DNA of 64,000 bases from Muribaculaceae bacterium. GTDB lineage: Bacteria; Bacteroidota; Bacteroidia; Bacteroidales; Muribaculaceae. The position numbers were made by a program, and so were the translations under genes. A model generated the notes under the pieces. The model was not told the origin of the DNA and ran no database searches. It saw only the letters and a program-made list of their open reading frames with translations. This document shows positions 10,178-20,200 of the stretch, one piece after another. The DNA lies in contig JAFLTR010000004.1 in assembly GCA_022509205.1 (NCBI GenBank), positions 25,049-89,048 on the forward strand, in the 5' to 3' direction. Numbering within the stretch: position 1 is the stretch's first letter; each line of letters starts with the position of its first letter.

Positions 10178-10185
10178 TAGTTTTG
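10178..10185 (+). promoter_or_regulatory. -7 box of the GH32-MFS-fructokinase operon
   Basis: TAGTTTTG matches the Bacteroidota -7 consensus TAnnTTTG. No good TTTG -33 box lies about 20 nt upstream, which fits an activator-dependent promoter. The box ends 30 nt before the ATG at 10216. It also lies inside the ORF-track extension starting at 10114, which argues against that longer start. Confidence 0.65.
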
Positions 10186-10215
10186 CCTTCGATAAATTTC
10201 CACCGAAAAAAAATC

Positions 10216-12063
10216 ATGAATATGAAAGCGATAAAAAACAGTTGTATATTTTCCGCCTTGTTTTTAGGTGGGTTCTTCATGCAAGGCGTGGCAGTGGCGG
10301 CCGAGGGTGTAGAGGTTAGGCACCTCGGTCCCACCCATACCCTGGTAAAAGTCACCGGTGACAACAATTATCTTCTGCTCCCTGTGCAGGAAGTATTTGA
10401 GGATGATGCCCGCATCAATGTGCTCGCAGATGGTAAAATCGCCGAAACCATCTATGTGAGACTATCGCGCACTAAAACCGACTACACAGTGCCTTTCGAC
10501 CTCACTCCTTACAAAGGTAGAAATGTGGTGCTCAATATCGTCACCAACCAGAACCGAAATTCTGTAAGAGATGCCCAAGACGATGTCTGCTGGGATGAAA
10601 TGGTTCTTACCGACAATTTCGACACCACCAACACCGAGTTGCAATGGCGCCCGGTCTACCATCACACCCCTCTTTATGGATGGATGAACGATCCCAACGG
10701 AATGTTTTATAAAGACGGAGTGTGGCACCTCTATTATCAGAAAAATCCTTACGGTTCTAAATGGCAGAACATGACTTGGGGCCATTCCACATCAACTGAC
10801 CTTGTGAATTGGACTGCACAACCCGACGCCATTAAACCTGACGGACTCGGATCGATATTCAGTGGTAGCGCTGTTGTGGACCATGACAATACAGCAGGTT
10901 ACGGTAAAGATGCAGTGATCGCCCTGTTCACTTCGGCCGGAACATCGCAGATGCAGAGCATGGCACACAGCAACGACAACGGTCAAACATTCCTTGTCTA
11001 TCCGGGCAATCCAATTATAACACTTGACTCAGAGGCAAGAGACCCCAATATGTTCTGGAATAATGAAACCGGGGAATGGAATCTCATACTTGCACATGCC
11101 CTTGAAAAGGAAATGCTTATTTTCACTTCTCCCGACCTTAAAGAATGGACTCTGCAAAGCTCATTCGGCAAAGGGCTTGGAGCACAGGAGGGAGTGTGGG
11201 AATGTCCCGATCTTTTCCCGCTTACAATTCCGGGCAGCGACAAAACCAAATGGGTGCTTCTTTGCAACATCAATCCGGGAGGTCCGTTTGGCGGTAGCGG
11301 AATCCAATACTTTATCGGCGATTTCGATGGCAAGAAATTCACAAGCGACACCAATCCCGACGGCACAGTGGCTACAAAATGGCTCGACTTCGGCAAAGAC
11401 AATTATGCTGTGGTCAGCTGGAGCAATGCTCCCGAAGGACGCCGACCCGTGATCGGCTGGATGAGCAACTGGCAATATGCAGCCGATGTCCCGACAATAC
11501 AATTCCGAAGTGCAAACACGCTGCCCCGAGAAATGGAACTTTTCTCCGATGCCGACGGTGAGCTCCGTGTAGCTTCAGTCCCCTCTCCCGAACTTGCAAA
11601 AATCAGAGGGAAAGTGATTTCCACTGCCGACAACAAGAAGATTTCCGGCAAGCCATCAAGCTATAAACTTCCGGCAGACGGAATCTGTGAAATCGATATG
11701 ACTTTCCAGGCTAAGGAGAACGATCTCGTCACCCTCACAATCGACAATCCTAAAGGTGAAAAGGTGATTATGAAATATGACGCAAAGAACCATACAATGT
11801 CGTTCGACCGTAAGGAAAGCGGCGTGGTAGACTTCAATACAAAATTCCCGGCCGTCACCTCCGCTCCCACTTTTGAGAAAGATGGCAAAATTAACCTCAG
11901 GATCTTTATCGACCGTTCAAGCATGGAAATGTTCGGTAACAACGGACAATTCGTGATGACCAACCTTGTATTTCCTGAAAATCCCTATACCTCTCTTTCT
12001 CTGGAATCAAAGAATGGCACGGCCCAACTTGATTCTCTGAAAGTCTATAGCCTAAACATTTAA
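10216..12063 (+). CDS. Periplasmic GH32 fructan hydrolase (exo-acting fructanase type)
   Basis: A glycoside hydrolase family 32 enzyme that should release fructose from levan or inulin oligosaccharides. I start it at 10216 (MNMKAIKNS), giving 615 aa with a type I signal peptide ending near AVAA; the track start at 10114 adds 34 residues and covers the promoter. After the signal comes a beta-rich N-terminal domain of about 120 residues (DUF4980-like), then the five-bladed propeller with WMNDPNG (nucleophile Asp), ARDPN (transition-state stabiliser) and WECPDL (acid/base Glu), and a C-terminal beta-sandwich. The absence of a lipobox suggests a soluble periplasmic enzyme, like BT1759 in Bacteroides thetaiotaomicron. 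First gene of an operon with a sugar transporter and fructokinase. Bond preference cannot be read from sequence alone. Confidence 0.93.
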   Translation: MNMKAIKNSCIFSALFLGGFFMQGVAVAAEGVEVRHLGPTHTLVKVTGDNNYLLLPVQEVFEDDARINVLADGKIAETIYVRLSRTKTDYTVPFDLTPYKGRNVVLNIVTNQNRNSVRDAQDDVCWDEMVLTDNFDTTNTELQWRPVYHHTPLYGWMNDPNGMFYKDGVWHLYYQKNPYGSKWQNMTWGHSTSTDLVNWTAQPDAIKPDGLGSIFSGSAVVDHDNTAGYGKDAVIALFTSAGTSQMQSMAHSNDNGQTFLVYPGNPIITLDSEARDPNMFWNNETGEWNLILAHALEKEMLIFTSPDLKEWTLQSSFGKGLGAQEGVWECPDLFPLTIPGSDKTKWVLLCNINPGGPFGGSGIQYFIGDFDGKKFTSDTNPDGTVATKWLDFGKDNYAVVSWSNAPEGRRPVIGWMSNWQYAADVPTIQFRSANTLPREMELFSDADGELRVASVPSPELAKIRGKVISTADNKKISGKPSSYKLPADGICEIDMTFQAKENDLVTLTIDNPKGEKVIMKYDAKNHTMSFDRKESGVVDFNTKFPAVTSAPTFEKDGKINLRIFIDRSSMEMFGNNGQFVMTNLVFPENPYTSLSLESKNGTAQLDSLKVYSLNI

Positions 12064-12087
12064 TAATCTAAATGACTAAATAATATC

Positions 12088-13293
12088 ATGGACGCCTCAG
12101 TTAACAATTCTCTTGTGGTGGATAAAAAATCCTCCCTCATGCAGATCGTGCCGGTGATGCTTTGCTTCTTTGCTATGGGTTTCGTAGACCTTATCGGCAC
12201 GGCAAAAGACTATGTGCAAAACGATTTTAATATGAGCGAAAGTCTCGCCGGATGGTTACCTTCAATCGTTTTCTTCTGGTTTTTTGTAATTTCAGTTCCC
12301 ACCGGTATCCTCATGAACAAGATCGGCCGAAAAAAGACCGTATTGCTCTCTCTGGTGGTGACAACACTGGCATTGATAATCCCGATCTGCGGCAACAGCC
12401 TTGCCCTCATAATTATTGGTTTCTGCCTGCTTGGTATCGGTAATGCTATCATGCAGACATCACTTAATCCCCTTGTAAGTAACCTTATCTCCAATGATAA
12501 ACTTGCCTCAACGCTGACTTTTGGTCAGTTTATCAAAGCCATTGCATCAGCAATTACTCCGTTGATGGTGGCATGGGGGGCAACGGAAGCAATTCCGACT
12601 TTCGGACATGGATGGAAAGGATTTATGGCTATTTATGCCATCATCAGTTTCCTCTCTATAGCAGTGCTTGCTGCCACTCCCATCAAAGAGGAGAAACCTG
12701 ACAAGGCTTCCGGAATAGTGGAAAGTATCAAATTGCTTGGTTCTCCCTTCATTTTCCTCTGTTTCGTAGGTATCTTCTGTCACGTCGGGATAGATGTGGG
12801 CACAAATACATACGGCAAGAAAATCCTTATGGATCTTCAGAATCTCTCCCCTGAAGCCGACGCAGTGGTATTCACCACCATACTTTATTTCATTTTCCGT
12901 CTGACGGGCACATTCATCGGCACTTTTCTACTTAGACTGATGAGCCAGAAACTCTTCTTCCTTATTAGCGTAGTGATGATGATAGGTGCAATGGTCATAT
13001 TCTTCACCTGCAGCTCCGTAGCGGCTATTTACACAGGTATTGCCTTGGTGGGATTCGGCAACTCCAACATCTTCGCGATAGTCTTCTCACAGTCGCTTGA
13101 AGCAAAACCGAAAGAGAGAAACGAAGTGTCGGGTCTTATGATCATGGGTCTTGTGGGAGGCGCCGCTTTCTCAGGTGTGATGGGTTATGCCTACGACCTT
13201 TTCGGAGGTATAGGAGGAGCCATTGCAGTTATTTCTGTGGGTGTGCTGTATCTTTTATTCTTCACGACTCGCATCCGCAAACCGGCTATGTAA
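12088..13293 (+). CDS. MFS sugar transporter, probably fructose uptake
   Basis: A 401-aa inner-membrane carrier with about 12 hydrophobic helices and the MFS loop motif NKIGRKKT between helices 2 and 3. It resembles the FucP/GlcP-like sugar permeases found in Bacteroides fructan loci (BT1758 type). It sits 24 nt after the periplasmic GH32 and 35 nt before fructokinase, so it probably imports the fructose released in the periplasm. The substrate is inferred from these neighbours. Confidence 0.88.
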   Translation: MDASVNNSLVVDKKSSLMQIVPVMLCFFAMGFVDLIGTAKDYVQNDFNMSESLAGWLPSIVFFWFFVISVPTGILMNKIGRKKTVLLSLVVTTLALIIPICGNSLALIIIGFCLLGIGNAIMQTSLNPLVSNLISNDKLASTLTFGQFIKAIASAITPLMVAWGATEAIPTFGHGWKGFMAIYAIISFLSIAVLAATPIKEEKPDKASGIVESIKLLGSPFIFLCFVGIFCHVGIDVGTNTYGKKILMDLQNLSPEADAVVFTTILYFIFRLTGTFIGTFLLRLMSQKLFFLISVVMMIGAMVIFFTCSSVAAIYTGIALVGFGNSNIFAIVFSQSLEAKPKERNEVSGLMIMGLVGGAAFSGVMGYAYDLFGGIGGAIAVISVGVLYLLFFTTRIRKPAM

Positions 13294-13328
13294 GGATTAA
13301 TCTAAATAAACTGAAAAACTAAAACGCC

Positions 13329-14210
13329 ATGAATAATAAAATTGTAGTAGGAATGGGGGAAGCCCTCTGGGATGTATTGCCCGAAGGGAAAAAAATCGGA
13401 GGAGCCCCTGCAAATTTTGCTTATCACGTTTCTCAATTCGGTCTTCCTTCCTGTGCAGTGAGCGCAGTCGGAAACGATCCTCTCGGCAAAGAAATAATTG
13501 AGAATCTCACATCTAAAGGTTTAAATTTCAGCCTTGCTGAAGTGCCTTACCCGACCGGGACAGTGCAAGTGGAAATCGACCAGGCCGGTGTGCCACAGTA
13601 TGACATAAAGGAGAATGTAGCATGGGATAATATACCTTTCACGGATAATTTACTTGAACTTGCCAAAAAGACAAGTGCTTTCTGTTTCGGTTCCCTTGCA
13701 CAACGCAACATAGTATCTCGCCAGACTATCAATGAATTCCTTGATGCGATGCCAAAGAACGAAGATTCTCTTGTGGTTTTCGACGTAAACCTTCGTCAAG
13801 GATTCTACACAAAAGAGATACTCTGCAATTCGATGGAGAAATGCAATATTCTTAAGATAAACGATGAGGAGCTGGTGACAGTGAGCCGCATGTTCGGCTA
13901 TCCCGGAATCGACCTTCAAGACAAGTGTTGGATTCTTTTAGGGAAATACAATCTAAAGATGCTGATTCTGACCTGCGGAATCAACGGCAGCTATGTCTTC
14001 ACTCCCGGAAGCGTTTCCTTCCTGCCGACTCCTAAAGTGGAAGTGGAAGACACGGTTGGTGCCGGTGACTCATTCACGGCAGCCTTTATAGCAAGTATCC
14101 TGAAAGGCCTTTCAGTGGCGGAAGCCCATCATAAGGCTGTGGAAACCTCAGCATACGTCTGCACTCAGAAAGGGGCTATGCCGAAACTTCCGAAATCAAT
14201 CACAGAATAA
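13329..14210 (+). CDS. Fructokinase, PfkB family
   Basis: A 293-aa cytoplasmic sugar kinase of the PfkB/ribokinase family, likely phosphorylating fructose for entry into glycolysis. Visible motifs are the N-terminal substrate region with GGAPANFAYH, the DVNLRQGFY segment, and the ATP/catalytic motif DTVGAGDSFTAAF near the C-terminus, whose Asp is the catalytic base. It closes the GH32-MFS-kinase operon. The arrangement matches BT1757-1759 of B. thetaiotaomicron. The gene is convergent with nadK, 40 nt away, and I see no clear terminator between them. Confidence 0.92.
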   Translation: MNNKIVVGMGEALWDVLPEGKKIGGAPANFAYHVSQFGLPSCAVSAVGNDPLGKEIIENLTSKGLNFSLAEVPYPTGTVQVEIDQAGVPQYDIKENVAWDNIPFTDNLLELAKKTSAFCFGSLAQRNIVSRQTINEFLDAMPKNEDSLVVFDVNLRQGFYTKEILCNSMEKCNILKINDEELVTVSRMFGYPGIDLQDKCWILLGKYNLKMLILTCGINGSYVFTPGSVSFLPTPKVEVEDTVGAGDSFTAAFIASILKGLSVAEAHHKAVETSAYVCTQKGAMPKLPKSITE

Positions 14211-14250
14211 TATCGGGGAAGCTTATAAAAACAGGTAAAAATGTCTTAGG

Positions 14251-15123
14251 TTAGTTATTCCAAAGAAGCTTCTGACGAAGGATGGAGGGGAACCCTTCAT
14301 CCTTCTTTCGTATAATCAGCGCGGGGAAAGGAGCCTTTCTGACGCGAAATTCTCCCCTTGCCGGGAGCACAAAGGAACGGTCATCGATGGTAAGGATGCA
14401 ATTTGCCGAACGGCTCTCCGGTTCCAGAATTATTTCCGAATCCGCCCCGGCTACAAGGGGGCGAAGCGTCAGAGTGTGCGGAGCCACCGGAGTGAGGCAC
14501 AGGCAATCTATAGTAGGCTCAATCACAGGTCCTCCGGCTGAAAGGCTGTAGGCCGTGCTACCCGTTGGCGTGCTCACAATCAGTCCGTCGCCTCGATATT
14601 CGGCAAGGAAGCTTCCATTGACAGTGGCTTTCACGTGGAGCATTGAAGAGCCATAACGCATCAGGGCCATTTCATTCAGCGCATAATGCCAACGGTCAGC
14701 CGGTAATTCCGGGGAGGAAATCTCAAGAAGCATCCTCTTCTCTATCCTCACATTTCCCTGACAGACGTGACGCAACATATCTTCAGCTTCAGGCAAGCCA
14801 CAAGTAGCCAGAAAACCAAGGTGACCCGTATTGACCCCTAAAATGGGTATCTGCCGCTCCCTGATCCAGCGCGCAGCCCTGAGGAAAGTTCCGTCGCCTC
14901 CGAGACTCATCACTAATGAGACCCCGGGGGGAATATGGTCGCATGGCACCGAATGCCTTGTATCAACACCGTTTCCCTCCAGATATGCGGCAAATTTCGT
15001 ATATATGAAAATCCGGAACCCGGCTTCCTCCAGAAAAGAGAAAAGCCGCGGCAATTGTCCGAGAGAATCGGGTTGCCGGCGGCTTCCGTAGATCGCTATT
15101 TTATTACTGTTTTCCACTGTCAA
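14251..15123 (-). CDS. nadK: NAD kinase
   Basis: Phosphorylates NAD to NADP in the cytoplasm. The 290-aa protein shows the diagnostic GGDGT motif (SLGGDGTFL), the conserved NE of ALNEMAL, GDGLIVSTPTGSTAYSLSAGG, and a typical C-terminal beta-rich domain. Length is normal. It lies 48 nt downstream of the CBS-domain gene on the same strand, a pairing I recall from other Bacteroidales. It interrupts the fructan locus but has no evident link to fructan use. Confidence 0.96.
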   Translation of the reverse strand: MTVENSNKIAIYGSRRQPDSLGQLPRLFSFLEEAGFRIFIYTKFAAYLEGNGVDTRHSVPCDHIPPGVSLVMSLGGDGTFLRAARWIRERQIPILGVNTGHLGFLATCGLPEAEDMLRHVCQGNVRIEKRMLLEISSPELPADRWHYALNEMALMRYGSSMLHVKATVNGSFLAEYRGDGLIVSTPTGSTAYSLSAGGPVIEPTIDCLCLTPVAPHTLTLRPLVAGADSEIILEPESRSANCILTIDDRSFVLPARGEFRVRKAPFPALIIRKKDEGFPSILRQKLLWNN

Positions 15124-15171
15124 TTCTTATTATCCTCTACCTCCCGATCATGAGGGAAGGATTTACGAGTG

Positions 15172-15681
15172 TCATACATTCATCAAAGCCTGAAGCGACA
15201 GGAGACGCTCTGTGGCTATATCCATCCTTTGGAAATCATCGCCACCGGAATGAGCCTCCACAACATGATATCCATAGCGTTCAAGACTCCTCACTGCGGC
15301 AGTCGGATCGGAATGTCTAACCCTGAGAGTCACGATCATCCTGCCGTTGTCGGAGGGTGCACTTAGCAAGTCAACTAAATGTGCGTCGGAATCCTCCACT
15401 GCATGCGCAAGCACACTGGCACTATAATCCTCCGGGGTACATTCCACGGCTATGACGCTGCAATCGTCGCGTGGAGCTATCATCCTTCCGATGCCGGCAA
15501 GAAGAGAGGTCTCGTCGATTATCCCCACAGCTTCTCCACCCTCGATGACTGTCAGCTCATGCTTGTCTGTATCAAGGAGACGTGGGATTATATCGAGAAG
15601 CGGCATCTCGGAATCCACCTTTATTGTAGGCAGAGCATCTTTTTCTGGTTGTTTAATTGATAATATATCTTTGGCTGTCAT
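15172..15681 (-). CDS. CBS-domain protein
   Basis: A 169-aa cytoplasmic protein. The N-terminal half (residues about 10-75) reads as a CBS pair with VDSEMPLLDIIPRLLDTDKH and ELTVIEGGEAVGIID. The C-terminal half (about 95-140) resembles a small ligand-binding fold, with TLRVRHSDPTAAVRSLERYGY. CBS domains usually sense adenine nucleotides. Being immediately upstream of nadK suggests a role near nucleotide or NAD metabolism, but that is inference. A TAATTTTG box (15726-15733, minus strand) could be its -7 element. Confidence 0.75.
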   Translation of the reverse strand: MTAKDILSIKQPEKDALPTIKVDSEMPLLDIIPRLLDTDKHELTVIEGGEAVGIIDETSLLAGIGRMIAPRDDCSVIAVECTPEDYSASVLAHAVEDSDAHLVDLLSAPSDNGRMIVTLRVRHSDPTAAVRSLERYGYHVVEAHSGGDDFQRMDIATERLLSLQALMNV

Positions 15682-15689
15682 TGTAATAA

Positions 15690-15720
15690 TTGTCTCTTCC
15701 CCTAATTTTTGCTATTTTTG
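15690..15720 (+). promoter_or_regulatory. Promoter of pdxJ-exbB
   Basis: ATTG (TTG at 15690-15692), a 20-nt spacer, and TATTTTTG at 15713-15720 fit the Bacteroidota consensus. The implied leader is about 65 nt to the ATG at 15794. This also argues against the long ORF-track start at 15452, which runs antisense to the CBS gene. Confidence 0.65.
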
Positions 15721-15793
15721 CAATTCAAAATTACAAATTTTATGCCGAAAAATCCGTTTTGAGATTAAAAAGGATAAATTTTCTCTAAAAAAG

Positions 15794-16510
15794 ATGACTC
15801 GTCTAAGTGTAAATATCAATAAAGTAGCCACATTACGCAATGCACGCGGAGAGAATGTGCCCGATGTAGTGAAGTTTGCTGAAGACTGTGAAAAATTCGG
15901 AGCCGAAGGAATAACTGTCCATCCTCGTCCCGACGGGCGCCACATCACCTTCGACGATGTGGTGAAGTTGAAAGAAATTGTCACCACCGAATTCAATATC
16001 GAGGGTTATCCTTCAAAAGAATTCATGGAACTCGTCTTGAAAGTCAAGCCGACTCAGGTCACTCTTGTTCCCGATCCGCCGGGCGCTCTCACATCGAATG
16101 ATGGCTGGGACACGGTTGTGAATCAAGTGGCCTTGAAGAATATTTGTTCCATTTTGCGGGAAAATAATATCCGGAGCTCTATTTTTGTGAATCCCCGGGG
16201 CGAGATGGTGGTTGGAGCAGCCAATGCAGGAGCCGACCGAGTCGAACTCTACACAAAACCTTACGCCGATTTATATCGCGAAGATAGGGAATTTGCTATT
16301 GCTCCTTATATTGAGGCGGCTACCGTCGCAAGAGAAGCCGGCCTGGGGCTTAATGCCGGACATGACCTCAATCTTGAGAATCTGGCATATTTCGCCGAGA
16401 TGATTCCCTGGCTCGATGAGGTGAGCATAGGTCACGCATTGATCTCCGACGCCCTCTATTACGGTATCGAAGATACTATACGCCGGTATAAAGAAGAATT
16501 AAAGCATTGA
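15794..16510 (+). CDS. pdxJ: Pyridoxine 5'-phosphate synthase PdxJ
   Basis: PdxJ condenses 1-deoxyxylulose 5-phosphate with aminoacetone 3-phosphate to form pyridoxine 5'-phosphate. I place the start at the ATG 15794 (MTRLSVNINKVATLRNARG), giving 238 aa, the normal size. The track ORF from 15452 adds 114 residues that are antisense to the CBS gene. Family features are the N-terminal VNINKVATLRNARG, ITVHPRPDGRHI, the conserved PDPPGALTSNDGWD and the C-terminal GLGLNAGHDLNLEN. The exbB/tolQ gene follows after a single base, so the two are cotranscribed. Confidence 0.96.
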   Translation: MTRLSVNINKVATLRNARGENVPDVVKFAEDCEKFGAEGITVHPRPDGRHITFDDVVKLKEIVTTEFNIEGYPSKEFMELVLKVKPTQVTLVPDPPGALTSNDGWDTVVNQVALKNICSILRENNIRSSIFVNPRGEMVVGAANAGADRVELYTKPYADLYREDREFAIAPYIEAATVAREAGLGLNAGHDLNLENLAYFAEMIPWLDEVSIGHALISDALYYGIEDTIRRYKEELKH

Positions 16511-16511
16511 T

Positions 16512-17129
16512 ATGACTTTTTGGGAAACAATTGAGAGAGGGGAATATGTCATGATATCCCTGGCCGTGATCTTTATCCTGATAGTGGTGATCTGGTCGGT
16601 GTGTGGCGGAACCCTACTACGTGAACGTAGGAGGTATCCCCGTCTCATGCAAAGGCTCCGCGACCATCTGGCAGAGGGCGACCTCGAAAACGCACGCCAG
16701 ATCTCGCAGACATATCCCTCTCCCGGAGCTTCATCTCTGACAGCCGGACTAAATAAGGTGGGTCAGCCAATGTCAGAAGTCAGGGAAGCTTTACGCGAAA
16801 CATCTCAAATCGAGTACCAGAAGATGGAACGAGGGAGCGGATGGCTTAGAATTCTTGCAGTAGTTTCACCTCTGTTGGGTTTGGGAGGTACACTTGTAGG
16901 GATCATTGACAGGCTTCGCGATCTGTCGGAAAGTGGAATACGAGCCGACACAGCGGCTATTTGCGGAGCTATCGCTCCTACCATTGTCACAACTGTTGTC
17001 GGACTGGGAGTCGGAGTGTTTGCTCTTATTGCCTACGCTTTCTTGAATTCCACTATCGCATCATCCAAAAGAATCCTCGACGAATTGAATCTTGAATTCA
17101 TCAATCTTCTCGAAGAGCCATCCAACTGA
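16512..17129 (+). CDS. exbB: MotA/TolQ/ExbB family proton-channel protein
   Basis: A 205-aa inner-membrane protein with one N-terminal helix (about residues 14-34), a cytoplasmic loop, and two C-terminal helices (about 110-132 and 148-175), the ExbB/TolQ topology. The conserved segment LGLGGTLVGIIDRL and the proline-containing AIAPTIVTTVVGLGVGVFAL are present. ExbB with ExbD powers TonB-dependent import, which SusC proteins require. It starts one base after pdxJ. In Bacteroides this gene is followed by exbD copies and tonB; here none follows, so its partner must be encoded elsewhere. TolQ is an alternative identity. Confidence 0.85.
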   Translation: MTFWETIERGEYVMISLAVIFILIVVIWSVCGGTLLRERRRYPRLMQRLRDHLAEGDLENARQISQTYPSPGASSLTAGLNKVGQPMSEVREALRETSQIEYQKMERGSGWLRILAVVSPLLGLGGTLVGIIDRLRDLSESGIRADTAAICGAIAPTIVTTVVGLGVGVFALIAYAFLNSTIASSKRILDELNLEFINLLEEPSN

Positions 17130-17134
17130 TGTTT

Positions 17135-17153
17135 TTGTAATTGGCAATTACAA
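17135..17153. repeat. Perfect 19-bp palindrome between exbB and the DUF2723 gene
   Basis: TTGTAATT-GGC-AATTACAA is an exact inverted repeat with a 3-nt centre. It begins 5 nt after the exbB stop and ends 60 nt before the next ATG. There is no T-tract after it on the plus strand, so it may be an operator or an mRNA 3'-end hairpin rather than a classical terminator. Confidence 0.55.
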
Positions 17154-17213
17154 GCCCAACCATTTTAGCTCAAGCATTATAAGATATCAAAAGAAAAAGA
17201 ATCAACTAACCGC

Positions 17214-20200
17214 ATGCTTTCAAAACAATATAACCTGATCAATAATATAGGTGGCTGGCTGGTATTTGCCGTAGCCTTGATAACCTATTGGCTCACACTG
17301 GAGCCGACAGCCTCCTACTGGGATTGTGGAGAGTTCATCATACAGGCCGACAAACTGGAGGTGGGACATCCGCCGGGCAACCCCATCTTTATGCTGACAG
17401 CTCGGTTCTTCGCTAATTTTGCCACGGATGCCGGAAGTATTTCTGTGATGGTCAATGCAATGAGCGGTTTGCTTAGTGCCCTCACAATTCTGCTGCTTTT
17501 CTGGACTATCACTCACCTGATGAGACGCCTCGTTGTAAAAGACAATCAACGAAAGGAGCTCACATTGCAACAATATATCGCCATAATGGGCAGCGGTCTG
17601 GTCGGATCCTTAGCTTATTGCTGGAGTGACACTTTCTGGTTCTCCGCTGTGGAAGGTGAGGTTTACGCCTTCTCCTCTTTCTGCACGGCCCTGGTTTTCT
17701 GGCTAATTCTGAAATGGGAAGACAAGGCTGATTCACCTCATTCCGACCGCTATCTGATACTTATCTCCTATATAATCGGTGTGAGCGTTGCAGTGCATCT
17801 GCTCAATCTGCTATGTATCCCTGCTATCGTGCTCGTATTTGCCTTCCGTAAATGGAAAGACATGACACTCGTGAAGACACTCTTCGTATTGGTGATATCC
17901 TTTGTAATGATAGCATTGGTATTGTTCGGACTTGTGCCCGGTTTCATAAAGGTGGCACAACAGTTTGAACTTTTGTTTGTCAACGGTTTCCATCTCGGCT
18001 ACAACAGCGGTGCGATTTTCTACGGACTTCTGACAGCCGGAATATTTATCTGGACCCTCAGCGAACTCTACCGTCAGCGAAGCGGATTGTGGATCCGTGT
18101 ATCTTTCTTCCTGTCTCTTGCTATCTCAGGTATATTCTTCTTCGGCGACACCTTTATCATCGGTTATTTCATTCTTGCTTTTGTTGCTTTCCTGCTATTT
18201 TCCAAATATGGAAGAGAGCTCAACATAAGGGTTATGACAGTGATTATGTGGAGCATTGCAGTAATATTCGTGGGATATTCAAGCTACGCTCTGATCCTTA
18301 TACGATCGAGTGCCGACACTCCGATGAATCAAAACTCTCCTGACAATGTGTTTGACCTGGCAACATATCTTAACCGGGAGCAGTATGGCGAAAATCCTTT
18401 GATTTACGGGGAGACCCTTAACTCGGCCCCCATGAAAGAGGTTGTAAATATGCAACGCGACACTGTGGCAGTGCGTGCCGACGGAAGTGCCGTGGTGCTC
18501 AACACTCCCTATTATAATTCCATAATCAATAAAGGGAAAGCTCAATATGCTAAAGGTGTGGCCGGAGCTCAACCCACATCCGAATACGGATTCCTCTCTA
18601 TCGAAGAATCGCTCGACAATTCTTCGCGGGCTCAACGTGGGGGCGATTATTATGTGCAGAAGGATTATAAGCCGGAGCCCAAACTTAATCCGGAGCTCAA
18701 TATGTTCTTCCCCCGCATCTACAGCCGTGCCCACCGAGAATATTACAAGCAATGGGTCAGACTCGACACAACTCCAGGGAATCTCGTGCCTATTTATGCC
18801 GTGGATGCTGTCACCGGAGAAAAAGTGCCGGAATACGATATACAAAGGGAACCCGAGTATAACCAATACACCGGACGATATGTTTATCCCCAGAAGGTGG
18901 CTTATAAACCCTCTTTCGCCCAAAACCTCGCCTATTTCTTCAACTATCAGCTCACCCACATGTATCTGCGTTATTTCATGTGGAACTTTGCCGGGCGACA
19001 GAATGACATCAACAACCAGTCGGGAGAACTTGATGCGGGCAACTGGATTTCCGGAATTCCCTTCATCGACAATCCCCGTCTCGGCAATCAAAGTCTGCTT
19101 CCGGATGATTTAGGGAAAAACAATCAGGGTCACAACAAATATTATATGCTGCCTCTGTTGCTCGGTATCATCGGGCTGCTATGGCAGTCTTTTGCCGGGA
19201 AGAGAGGTATCGAACAATTCTGGATCGTTTTCTTCCTGTTCTTTATGACCGGAATCGCCATCGTGCTATATCTTAACCAGCCTCCCAACCAGCCTCGCGA
19301 ACGCGACTATGCTTTCGCCGGCTCTTTCTATGCCTTTGCAATATGGATCGGCATGGGAGTAGCTGCAATATGGCGTCTGCTGATGCTGACGTCCGGCACA
19401 TTCCTAAACAAGACCACCGTTAAAACATCCGTTGGATTCCCGACTGACACTCCCGAGGGCAAAGAGATGGCCGAAAGGGAAAAGGAGGTAATGGAAATAA
19501 ACTCTCCAAGGAATAATGAGGAACCGGAACAACTGGAAGCAATTGTGGATGAGCCTCAGGATCTTTGGCCTTTCTCACGATATTGCGCCATTGTGGCCGC
19601 CATAATCGGGCTCGTGATTCCGATACAGATGGTAAGCCAGACTTGGGACGACCACGACCGTTCCGGTAGATATGCCGCCCGCGATTTTGCAATCAACTAT
19701 CTGGAAAGCCTCGAACCGAATGCAATAGTTTTCTGCAACGGCGACAATGACACCTTCCCTCTGTGGTATGCCCAAGAAGTGGAAGGAGTGAGACCTGATG
19801 TAAAGATTATAAACCTCAGTTATCTGAATTCCGACTGGTATGCCAACCAGCAACGTAAAAAATCCTATGATGCCGAGCCTGTGAGCTTCACCGCCACTCC
19901 GGCTGATTATGCCTATGGAAAGTCGGATGTGGCGATCCTGGGTAGGGAGAGCGCACCGGCCGACCTTCTTTCAAGCCTTAAACTTTTCTATTCCGGATAT
20001 GGTAAGGAATCTACCGGCTATCCCTCTTTCCCAAGCGCTGTGGTGACTATCCCGGTAGATAAGAAAGCTGTGATGGAAAGAGGCCTTGTAGCGCCCAAAG
20101 ACACTTCTGAGATTGTGGATCAGATTATGATTAATCTTAGAAACACAAGGGCTTTCAATCAGAAAGGTTATTTGAGCCTGGGAGAGATTCTTATGCTCGA

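Noticed and set aside
15452-15793. N-terminal extension of PdxJ in the ORF track
   Set aside because: It is antisense to the CBS-domain gene and upstream of the predicted promoter and the canonical PdxJ start.
18279-19091. 270-aa minus-strand ORF
   Set aside because: It lies entirely inside the DUF2723 gene on the opposite strand and has no family features.
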